A stretch of 64,000 nucleotides of DNA. Origin: Micromonospora tulbaghiae (GTDB lineage: Bacteria; Actinomycetota; Actinomycetes; Mycobacteriales; Micromonosporaceae). A program made the position numbers and the translations under genes. Numbering within the stretch: the first letter of the stretch is position 1; each line of letters begins with the position of its first letter. Of this stretch, positions 8,655 through 15,193 are shown in pieces. The stretch spans positions 62,001-126,000 of the forward strand of contig NZ_FMCQ01000010.1 of assembly GCF_900091605.1 (NCBI RefSeq), in the 5' to 3' direction. Below the pieces are notes generated by a model. It was not told the origin of the DNA, made no database searches, and saw only the letters and a list, made by a program, of their open reading frames with translations.

Positions 8655-8672
8655 AAGGGATATTATGCATGA
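8647..8672. repeat. Perfect 10-6-10 inverted repeat over the recombinase start
   Basis: The arms TCATGCATAA (8647-8656) and TTATGCATGA (8663-8672) are perfect reverse complements separated by six bases. The site covers the recombinase ATG and its probable -10 element. The spacing of two roughly 11-bp arms around a 6-bp centre is that of a Xer core site. It could therefore be a binding site for the recombinase itself, either for recombination or for autoregulation. Confidence 0.75.
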
Positions 8673-8764
8673 TTCTCGCGTTCCCGCCAGGAGCACCCAC
8701 CGGGGGAGAGTGGCGAGCCTCCACATCCGGCCACCGCCCCCGCCGCACCCCAGGCCGCCCACCT

Positions 8765-8827
8765 CGTCGATCATGAAGTTGGCGGCGACAAAACGGGCGC
8801 CGATTGCTGTCAACTTCATGATCGACG
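8765..8827. repeat. Dispersed palindromic repeat, copy A
   Basis: The 17-bp arms CGTCGATCATGAAGTTG (8765-8781) and their exact reverse complement (8811-8827) flank 29 bases that include GCGGCGACAAAACGG. Arms identical in sequence recur at 44723-44785, and a diverged copy lies at 55371-55426. The element is short, extragenic and without coding capacity, like REP or MITE-type sequences. Copy A lies between the recombinase gene and dif. Confidence 0.85.
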
Positions 8828-9135
8828 GAGCCTGGGGTAGGGCGAGTGGGCGTAGCCGGGGTGGGTTGGGCGTGGAGCGCTGAGCGTGGGGGGCTCCAGG
8901 GCTACGGAGTCGCCGCGTGCGAATGACGGCGCGACCGGTGCCCGCGCCGGTGGATCAGCGCCTCAGCGCTGATCACCTGAGGCGGGCTCGGGCCGCTCAC
9001 TGTGGCCGAATGAGTGTGCCGGCGCCCGCGCGTCACAGCGTTGCAAGCCGCGCAAGGAGTAGGCGTCCTGTGAACGCCCGTCGCTCCTGGCGGTCAGCTC
9101 GCTATGGGGTGCCCGGGGAGGCCCGCCTCCGCGTT
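8828..9135. other. Non-coding stretch between repeat A and dif
   Basis: I see no convincing gene here. The stretch holds a perfect hairpin, GATCAGCGC (8953-8961) against GCGCTGATC (8966-8974) with a 4-base loop. A G-rich run includes GGGTAGGG at 8835-8842, which equals the E. coli FtsK-orienting KOPS consensus and points toward dif; a single match may be chance. Confidence 0.5.
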
Positions 9136-9163
9136 ACTTGACATAATGTACATTATCGAATCC
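9136..9163 (-). other. dif: Probable chromosomal dif site (XerCD recombination site)
   Basis: On the minus strand the site reads as a left arm ending TTCGATAAT, a short centre, and a right arm ACATTATGTCAAGT. Apart from the outermost left bases this fits the actinobacterial dif consensus as I remember it. The inner ATAA/TTAT blocks flank a 6-base centre TGTACA, as in dif sites generally. In the + orientation ATAATGTACATTAT (9143-9156) is a perfect palindrome. It is an island of A/T in DNA of very high GC, lies between genes, and coincides with a change of base skew. Confidence 0.85.
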
Positions 9164-9176
9164 GGCGACGGGGTGC

Positions 9177-9905
9177 TCAGCCAGGCTTTATGTCCTCCGC
9201 GCCGAGCGCGTCCGACATCGCCTTCAGAACCTTGTCCATCCGTGGCCTGCCGCTGGCGGCCGGCTCCTCGGACAGTCGTGCGAGCGCCGCGTCGACCTCT
9301 GTCTTGAGCGCCTGCCGCTGCGCCGCGTCGCCCGAGTCGAGCGCCTTCTGGACTCGCGGCGTCAGGTCGGACAGCCAGCTCAGTGCATCCAGGTCCGGCA
9401 GGGCCCCCGACCGTTGCGGAGCCCGCTGCCGGGCGTCGGTGAAGCGGCTTCCCCCGAAGTGCGCCAGCGCGGCAGCGACCTCACCCGGCGGCTGTTGCAC
9501 CTGGTCGAGATCGAGCAGCACCAGGGCCGGCCGGCCGTCGACCGGGCTGCGGCCGGTGAGCCGACGATCGATCGTCGAGGCGGTGGCCGGCACCAGCAAC
9601 ACCGATGCGGCTCTCTGCTTCCGGCCGCCCGACGGTAGCGGCTGGTCGAGGACGACAGCCTCGATCTCGGCCCACGCCACCAGCCGGTCGATCCCGGCGA
9701 CCCGCAGGTCCAGCCCGTCGGCGCCGATGCGGAACCGGAACGGCCTGAGCTGGTAGGCGACGAACACGCCGGCCGCCAGCATCCAGAGGCCGACAAAAGC
9801 CCACCTGACGGTCGACGAGGGCGTGAGATAGAGCAGCGGAGCCATGCCGACGAGGAAGATCGCGAGGCCGCTCCACAGCGTCTGTCGGCTTCTGCGCAGC
9901 TCCAT
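9177..9905 (-). CDS. Membrane protein with PH-like domain, unknown function
   Basis: The product of 242 residues begins with a short basic stretch and two hydrophobic helices (about residues 12-30 and 34-51). A region FRFRIGADGLDLRVAGIDRLVAWAEIEAV follows, resembling bacterial PH-like domains that sit behind two membrane helices. The C-terminal part is hydrophilic and partly helical. ATG at 9905 has a good GAGGTG upstream. No function can be assigned. Its stop lies 14 bases from the dif site, so it is the first gene on that side of dif. Confidence 0.7.
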   Translation of the reverse strand: MELRRSRQTLWSGLAIFLVGMAPLLYLTPSSTVRWAFVGLWMLAAGVFVAYQLRPFRFRIGADGLDLRVAGIDRLVAWAEIEAVVLDQPLPSGGRKQRAASVLLVPATASTIDRRLTGRSPVDGRPALVLLDLDQVQQPPGEVAAALAHFGGSRFTDARQRAPQRSGALPDLDALSWLSDLTPRVQKALDSGDAAQRQALKTEVDAALARLSEEPAASGRPRMDKVLKAMSDALGAEDIKPG

Positions 9906-10061
9906 GGCGGCACCTCGTCCCTTGTGGCCTGTCCCGGGAAGGCTCTACATGGTGGCACGGGCGATGCGCTCTCGTGATCATCCGAACGTTCCGGCGTGGT
10001 CATGAGGAGTGGGCCCGTCGACCGGCGCCTCTCCCCTGCGCCGGCCGGCGCGACGGTCAGC

Positions 10062-11327
10062 TCAGACCGGCTGCGGGTCGCGGTCCTCGGCCTCGCCCGC
10101 CTCCTGGACGTCCTCGACGGACCGCAGATCGGGCATGGCGCGTACAGCGGGCGCGAGGGCGGCGACGACGGCGAGGGCCAGCATGACGGCTGCGAAGCTG
10201 CCGAACACCATCGGGGCCGGTACCCGGTCGATCAGCAGACCGGACAGCGCCGGGCCGAACGGCGCGACGATCAGCGCGATGAAGCTGGTGGCGGCGTTGG
10301 CCCTGCCTTGGAGGTCGCCGGGGGTCAGCAGCGTCTGGAGGGTCAGCATGCTGATGTTGGCCGCTGGTACGACGAGGACGCAGGCGCCGGCCAGCGCGCC
10401 GAGGACCAGTCCGTTGTCGGTGGTGGCCATGGCTGCGGTCAGCACGCCGCAGGCCCAGACGACCGCGAGGATCAGCCAGCGGGTGGGTATCCGGGCGGTC
10501 AGCCAGGACGCGACGAGTGACCCGGCGACGGCGCCGAGCCCGACGCACGCCATGACGGTTCCGGCGGACAGGCCGGAGGCGCCGTTGCGGACCGGCACCA
10601 CGATGATCGCCAGGAGCACGCCGGCGAACGCGAAGTTCAGGACGGCGCCGCTGAGCAGCGTGAACCGCAGTGAGGGGTGGCGCCACAGGAAGCGGACACC
10701 GGCGACCGCCTGCCGGGGCAGGGACTCCCCCGGCGTGGTCAGGGACCGGCCGAGCGGGCCGCGCAGCAGGGCTACGGCGACGAGGGAGACGGCGTAGGAG
10801 ATCGCGTCGACGAGGAACGGTAGTGCCGGGGTGAGGCCGAACAGGAAGCCGCCGAGCGGTGGGCCGGCCAGGTGTACGACGCCGTTGCGGGTTTCGTTGA
10901 ACACGGTCGCCGTACGCAGGTCGCGGGCCGGGACGACGGCGCGGGTGGCTGCCGCGGCGGCGGGTTGCAGCGCGGCGCCGAGACCGGCGGTGGCGGCGGC
11001 GAGGACGGCGATCAGCAGGACCGGTGCGTCTCCGACGAGGGCGAGCGCGGTGACGCCGGTGACCGCGAGGAGCGCGCCGCCGTCGCAGCAGAGCATGAGG
11101 ATGCGCCGGTCGCGGCGGTCGGCGAGCAGGCCGGCGGGCAGGAGTACGAGGACGAGGGCCATGCCCTCGGCGAAGGCGACGAGGCCGGCGTCGGTGGCGG
11201 AGCCGGTCATCATCAGGACGAGTAGCGGTGTGGCGACGGCGGTGACCTGGGTGCCGAGTTTGGAGGCGGTCCGGGCGACGGTGATCAGGAGGAAGTCGCG
11301 GTTGTGTCGCAGGCCGGTGGGCGGCAT
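10062..11327 (-). CDS. MFS transporter, probable lanthipeptide exporter
   Basis: The product of 421 residues has about 12 membrane helices. Motif A-like residues appear in PAGLLADRRDRRILML (between helices 2 and 3), and ETRNGVVHLAGPPLGGFLFG resembles exporters of the enterobactin-exporter/macrolide-efflux type. It is the last gene of the lanthipeptide operon, after the precursor gene and its terminator-like hairpin. Class III lanthipeptides are often exported by ABC transporters, so an MFS protein in this place is a variation. Export of the mature peptide or self-protection is inferred from position only. Confidence 0.83.
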   Translation of the reverse strand: MPPTGLRHNRDFLLITVARTASKLGTQVTAVATPLLVLMMTGSATDAGLVAFAEGMALVLVLLPAGLLADRRDRRILMLCCDGGALLAVTGVTALALVGDAPVLLIAVLAAATAGLGAALQPAAAAATRAVVPARDLRTATVFNETRNGVVHLAGPPLGGFLFGLTPALPFLVDAISYAVSLVAVALLRGPLGRSLTTPGESLPRQAVAGVRFLWRHPSLRFTLLSGAVLNFAFAGVLLAIIVVPVRNGASGLSAGTVMACVGLGAVAGSLVASWLTARIPTRWLILAVVWACGVLTAAMATTDNGLVLGALAGACVLVVPAANISMLTLQTLLTPGDLQGRANAATSFIALIVAPFGPALSGLLIDRVPAPMVFGSFAAVMLALAVVAALAPAVRAMPDLRSVEDVQEAGEAEDRDPQPV

Positions 11328-11394
11328 GGGGGCTCCGTTGGCGTGGTGGCGGGCGGGAGGTCGGCTCCACCGGCTGTGGGGCGGATTGACGACG

Positions 11395-11428
11395 GACCCG
11401 GGCGGGCGGGGGGCCGCCCGCCCGGGTC
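11395..11428 (-). terminator. Strong hairpin after the lanthipeptide precursor gene
   Basis: GACCCGGGCGGGCG (11395-11408) pairs perfectly with CGCCCGCCCGGGTC (11415-11428) around a 6-base loop. It lies between the precursor gene and the exporter gene. Such a hairpin could end most transcripts and leave partial read-through, giving far more precursor than exporter mRNA. No T-run follows, as is common in actinomycetes. Confidence 0.75.
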
Positions 11429-11480
11429 GCCAGGCGGATCAGGTGTGGCCGGGGCCGGTGGCCCTGTCGCCACTGCCGTC

Positions 11481-11585
11481 TCAGCCGTTGCAGCAGGCGA
11501 TGCTGATGCTGCTGGACTGCGGCGGGACCGCGTGGCGGGTGCCGTTCTGCGTGGCCATGGCCTGCAGGTTGAGGAGCTTCGTCAT
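11481..11585 (-). CDS. lanA: Class III lanthipeptide precursor
   Basis: This 34-residue peptide begins MTKLLNLQAMATQ and ends PPQSSSISIACCNG. The leader has the LxLQ-type helix (LLNLQAM) used by LanKC enzymes for recognition. The C-terminal core has Ser25, Ser28 and Cys31, an S-x2-S-x2-C pattern that matches the labionin/lanthionine motif of class III peptides, and a second Cys32 is adjacent. A full Shine-Dalgarno (AAGGAGGTGAA at 11591-11601) sits five bases before the ATG, predicting very high expression. It lies between the LanKC gene and the exporter gene and is flanked by hairpins. The cleavage point and ring pattern cannot be fixed from sequence. Confidence 0.9.
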   Translation of the reverse strand: MTKLLNLQAMATQNGTRHAVPPQSSSISIACCNG

Positions 11586-11618
11586 GGGGGTTCACCTCCT
11601 TCGTGGGTGTGGTGGTCG

Positions 11619-11641
11619 GGCCTCCGGTGTCGTCCGGAGGG
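11619..11641 (-). terminator. Hairpin between LanKC gene and precursor gene
   Basis: CCTCCGG (11621-11627) pairs with CCGGAGG (11634-11640), and flanking G/C bases extend the stem with one bulge. It lies after the synthetase stop codon and before the precursor ribosome-binding site. It may stabilise or separate the precursor transcript, or act as a weak terminator. Confidence 0.5.
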
Positions 11642-11681
11642 CCGTCGGCGGGTCCGACGGTGTTTGTGGGTGCCGGCTGGT

Positions 11682-14327
11682 TCAGCTCGCGGCGAGGAGG
11701 TGGTCGGTGGACGCGACGTGGGTGGGCGCGTCGAGGAAGGGCAGTGTGACTCCGGTGCGATGCAGCGCGGCGTGCATCGCGGACAGGATTCCGGCGCCGC
11801 CGGCGGCCAGGTCGGTCGAGATGCGCAGCAGGGTGTCGCCGGGGAACGCGAGGCGGCCGTCGAGGGCGTACGCGTGCCAGGCGAGCCGGGTCAGGTGCGC
11901 CGGGTGGTGGCGGGCCGCGCCGTCGCGGACGAGGCCGACGGGACGCATGGCGCGCGGTCGGTCCGGTGGTGGGTCGTCGGCGAGCAGGGCGGCGGTGGCG
12001 AGCAGTCCGGCGCGGCCGTGGAAGAGGCCGGGCAGCAGGACGAATTCGACGTCGACGGTCCGGCGGACGGTGGTGACGACGTCGCGCAGCCAGGGGCGTT
12101 CGCCGTGGTGGAGCAGCGTGTGTGCGGCGACGGCGATGCCGGAGCTGCCTTCGTCGAGGTAGAACAGTCGTCGTGCGCCGTCGCGTACGTGAAGGTTGCC
12201 TCTGTCGTCGCGGACGGTGTGTTCGAGGTCGCGGCGGACGGCGGTGCGGGCGGCGCGCAGCCAGGTGGGGTCGCCGGTGGCTTCGTGGAGCCGGGTGAGG
12301 AGGACGGCCGGGCCGGACCAGCCGCGGAGCAGGCCGGGGCGGGCGGGTTCGGGGACGGGCTGTTTCGTGTCGCCGGTGAGGGTGCGGGCGAGCCGGTCGC
12401 CGATGCGCAGGGCGTCGTCGGGGACGGGTCGGCCGGTGCGGAGCAGGGCGAGTCCGATGCCGGCGAGGCCGCTGTGCAGGCCGGGGCCGTACCGGTCGTG
12501 GAGGCCGGTGCGACATCGGTCGAGTAGTTCTGCGGCGTCGTCGTGGCGTCCCGTGTGGTCCAGCAGCGCGGCGATGCCGGCGAGGCCGTCGTAGAGGCCG
12601 AGGTGCGTGGCGGGTAGGCGTCGTGCGGCGCGGACGAGCCAGTCGAGGTGTTCGTCGCGTTCGGGGTAGTCGGCGCCGGTGGTGACCAGTGCCCAGATGA
12701 CGCCGGCGGCGCCGTGCGCGAGGGCGGCGCCGCCGTGCGGGAACTGTCCGGGGTCGCCGGGGAAGAGCCGGTCGGTGCGGTGCGGTGTGGCGGTGGCGCG
12801 GATTCCGGCGGCGAGTGATTCGAGCAGCGGGGTGTGGTCGGCGGCCTGGCCGGTGGGCCAGGGGAAGCGGGTGACGCGGCTGCGGTCGGGTGCCGTGGTG
12901 CCGGCGCCGTCGGTGGTGGGCGCGGTGCGTGCGGTGTGCAGGTCGTCGCGGATGCGGTCGAGGTAGCCGGCCGGCAGGGGGAATCGTCGGGCCGCGCTCG
13001 TCAGGTCGTGGAACTTGTCGTCGGTCAGGGCGGTGAGCTGGGTGATCGGTAGGAAGACGGCGAGTCGGAGGCAGGCCAGCGCGTACCTGTCGACGGCCGG
13101 GCCGCGACGTATCCGCGGGGTGGCGAAGCCGGGGTCGCCCAGTGACGGGGTGAAGTCCTCGTCGACCAGGTACGCCTGTTCGAAGTCGACGAGCACGATC
13201 CGGCCGTCGGGTCGGATCATGACGTTGGCGGTGTGCAGGTCGCCGAAGACCACTCCCCTGGCGTGTACCTGGGACAGTGCCGTCTCGACCCGGTCGATGA
13301 CGTCGAGCGCCCACGCGGTGTAGTCGGCCAGTTCCTGGTCGGTGGGGTCGGGGTGGATCAGGGGGTGCCGCATGGCCAGGTGGTGTTGCAGGGTGTCCCC
13401 CTCGACGAACTCCTCGACCAGGAATTCGTGTTCCCACCAGGTGAGGCGGTCGAGCAGTCGTGGTACGCAGTCGAGGCCGGCGAGGCGCCGCAGCATGTCC
13501 TCTTCGCGGCGCAGGCGGGTGAGCGCGTCTGTGCCGGCTCCGTCGAGCCCGGCCAGCGGCCGGGCTTCGCGCAGGACGACGGTGCGGCCGTCGCGCAGGT
13601 CGGTGGCGCGGTAGACGCCGCCGGCGTTGGAGTGGTGCAGGGCCTCGTCGATGCGGTACGGCGGGTCGTCGTCGGTCTCGGCGGCTGCTGCCGCGATGCG
13701 TTCGGCGACGAAGCCGGGTACGGGGGCCCAGTCGGGCACGGTGAAGACGGGTTCGCGCCGGTCGGGGACGAGGACTCCGTCGGGGCGTACGACGGCGGGG
13801 ACGGGTTCGTCGCCGTCGACGCACCAGAGTTCGGCGAATCCGCCGTAGCGCAGGTAGAGCGGGCCGTCGTGCCAGCGCAGGTCACTGAGGACGTACGGGC
13901 CGCGGTAGCCGGCGAGCCGGGCGCCGAGGTCGTCGAGGATGCGGCGCAGGGCGGTGTCGTCGGCCGGGTACAGGGCGGCGAGTTTGCCGCTGCCGGCGCG
14001 GTGGGCGTACTTCTCGTTGTTGACCAGGGCGAGCCGGCGGCTGCGCTGGAACTTGAAGGCGACGTGGTGGCGTACGCAGTGGTCGCGTACCAGGTCGAGC
14101 ACGTCGGCGGCGTCGTCGAGGCCCACTGACACGTGTACCTTCCAGCCCTGCTGCGGCAGCTGCGCCTGGGTGGGGTGCCACATGATCCAGCCGCCGTGCT
14201 CGGCGACGCGCCAGCCGGTGGGCGGGGTCTGGTCGGCCAGCGGGAACCGGCTCGCCGTGTCGGCGACGTACGCCGGTGAGTCGACGTGGACCGGGTCGGC
14301 GATCAGGAACGCACCGGGCGTGGGCAT
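11682..14327 (-). CDS. lanKC: Class III lanthipeptide synthetase (lyase-kinase-cyclase)
   Basis: The product of 881 residues should phosphorylate, dehydrate and cyclise the precursor encoded downstream. The N-terminal third is the lyase domain. The central Ser/Thr-kinase-like domain shows GDLHTANVM with Asp363 and VDFEQAY with Asp381. The C-terminal LanC-like domain has the repeated glycine motifs GLYDGLAGIAALL, GLHSGLAGIGLALL, GWSGPAVLL and GLFHGRAGLLATA. It lacks the Cys-His zinc ligands of true LanC, which is typical of class III. ATG at 14327, with GAGGA upstream, starts at MPTPGAFLIADP; open frame further upstream lies in the promoter region. The length fits RamC/LabKC-type enzymes. Confidence 0.95.
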   Translation of the reverse strand: MPTPGAFLIADPVHVDSPAYVADTASRFPLADQTPPTGWRVAEHGGWIMWHPTQAQLPQQGWKVHVSVGLDDAADVLDLVRDHCVRHHVAFKFQRSRRLALVNNEKYAHRAGSGKLAALYPADDTALRRILDDLGARLAGYRGPYVLSDLRWHDGPLYLRYGGFAELWCVDGDEPVPAVVRPDGVLVPDRREPVFTVPDWAPVPGFVAERIAAAAAETDDDPPYRIDEALHHSNAGGVYRATDLRDGRTVVLREARPLAGLDGAGTDALTRLRREEDMLRRLAGLDCVPRLLDRLTWWEHEFLVEEFVEGDTLQHHLAMRHPLIHPDPTDQELADYTAWALDVIDRVETALSQVHARGVVFGDLHTANVMIRPDGRIVLVDFEQAYLVDEDFTPSLGDPGFATPRIRRGPAVDRYALACLRLAVFLPITQLTALTDDKFHDLTSAARRFPLPAGYLDRIRDDLHTARTAPTTDGAGTTAPDRSRVTRFPWPTGQAADHTPLLESLAAGIRATATPHRTDRLFPGDPGQFPHGGAALAHGAAGVIWALVTTGADYPERDEHLDWLVRAARRLPATHLGLYDGLAGIAALLDHTGRHDDAAELLDRCRTGLHDRYGPGLHSGLAGIGLALLRTGRPVPDDALRIGDRLARTLTGDTKQPVPEPARPGLLRGWSGPAVLLTRLHEATGDPTWLRAARTAVRRDLEHTVRDDRGNLHVRDGARRLFYLDEGSSGIAVAAHTLLHHGERPWLRDVVTTVRRTVDVEFVLLPGLFHGRAGLLATAALLADDPPPDRPRAMRPVGLVRDGAARHHPAHLTRLAWHAYALDGRLAFPGDTLLRISTDLAAGGAGILSAMHAALHRTGVTLPFLDAPTHVASTDHLLAAS

Positions 14328-14502
14328 GGCAATCCTCGCGGCCGTGACGGATGGGATGGGTGTCCGGGGCGTTCGGTGTGTCGCCGCCGTCGTCCGGACT
14401 GGTTCCATCGTGGTCGTAGCCGGCCGGTCCTGGCGTCGGGCTGTGGGGCGAGGTTCGGGGTCCTCCCCGGCCCGGTGCGGGGCGCCGGGGGTCGGTCTGG
14501 AA

Positions 14503-14521
14503 GGTGACACCGGATGTCACC
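14503..14521. promoter_or_regulatory. Inverted repeat in the divergent lanthipeptide promoter region
   Basis: GGTGACA (14503-14509) and TGTCACC (14515-14521) form a perfect inverted repeat with a 5-base spacer. It lies in the 289-base gap between the divergent synthetase gene and the gene at 14617. It is a reasonable operator for the nearby LuxR-type response regulator, by position only. Confidence 0.5.
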
Positions 14522-14616
14522 CGGTACGGGGACGTCCGCCGGGGCCGGTGTCGGCCAGAATTCGTCGCGTACGCGGGCTGTTCGCCCGCCCTTTCCCTGT
14601 TCTCTGGAGGTCCTTG

Positions 14617-15186
14617 ATGAAGACCGAGGTCCAGTCGCCGCCGACGGTTCTGCTCCTGCAGGCGCAGCGGCCGGCCGGGTGGGTGACAGTCGCGCGTGGG
14701 GTCGCGTTGGACGGCCGGCGTTGTCTGCTGAGGACGGTGGGTGCCGGCCGGCCGCGGTCCGGTGACGCGGTGCGTCTGGTCGGGGTCACCGGCGCGGACG
14801 TGCGGCCGCTCACCGTCGCCGAGGTGTCGGTGCTGCACCGTGACCCGGCGGACCTGCTGATGGTGTCGATCGCCGAGGAGACGGTTCCCGGTGGGTACGG
14901 CACCGACGCGTCGGCGGTGCGCCGGGTGCTGGCGTTGCTCGCTGACGAGGAGGACCGGCGGTGGCGGGTGGCCGCGGACGCCGCCGGTGCCGTCGTGCCG
15001 TCGGTCGTGCTGGTGGGGGCGGGCCGGCCGGGTGTGCCGGGCCGGCCGGCGGCGCCGGTGACGACGCACCGGGTGAGCGCGGCCACGCCACCGCCGGACG
15101 GTGACGGCGGCGGTGACGACGACGGCTCCCCGTTGTCCTGGACCTGCCGGTTGTTCGGGATCGGCTGCCCGGCCGAAGACTCCTAG
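14617..15186 (+). CDS. Unknown 189-residue protein with lanthipeptide-like C-terminal tail
   Basis: I do not recognise the first roughly 130 residues, which form a soluble alpha/beta-looking domain (for example SVLHRDPADLLMVSIAEE). A proline-rich linker and an acidic run (DGDGGGDDDG) follow. The last 19 residues, SPLSWTCRLFGIGCPAEDS, contain S-x2-S-x2-C and a second Cys seven residues further, the same ring pattern as the short precursor in this cluster. ATG at 14617 has GGAGG seven bases upstream. The stop is seven bases before the histidine kinase gene, so the three genes form an operon divergent from the synthetase. It may be a large-leader second substrate, a partner protein or a sensor; none is proven. 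Confidence 0.7.
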   Translation: MKTEVQSPPTVLLLQAQRPAGWVTVARGVALDGRRCLLRTVGAGRPRSGDAVRLVGVTGADVRPLTVAEVSVLHRDPADLLMVSIAEETVPGGYGTDASAVRRVLALLADEEDRRWRVAADAAGAVVPSVVLVGAGRPGVPGRPAAPVTTHRVSAATPPPDGDGGGDDDGSPLSWTCRLFGIGCPAEDS

Positions 15187-15193
15187 CCCGCCG

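Noticed and set aside
8655..8819. N-terminal extension of the recombinase starting MKLTAI
   Set aside because: These codons come from the palindromic repeat at 8765-8827; a similar opening (MKLTAI, then NFMID) appears in front of the gene at 44851 for the same reason.
8835..8842. GGGTAGGG as an FtsK-orienting KOPS site pointing to dif
   Set aside because: It equals the E. coli consensus and has the right direction, but one 8-base match in a G-rich stretch is weak, and the actinobacterial motif may differ.
8917..9141. A 74-codon frame just before dif
   Set aside because: Arg/Ala-rich, no ribosome site, ends in the dif sequence and contains a strong hairpin.
10057..13824. A 1255-codon open frame on the minus strand across the exporter and LanKC genes
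   Set aside because: It is Arg/Pro/His-rich out-of-frame reading of strongly G/C-biased DNA over genes with clear motifs in another frame.
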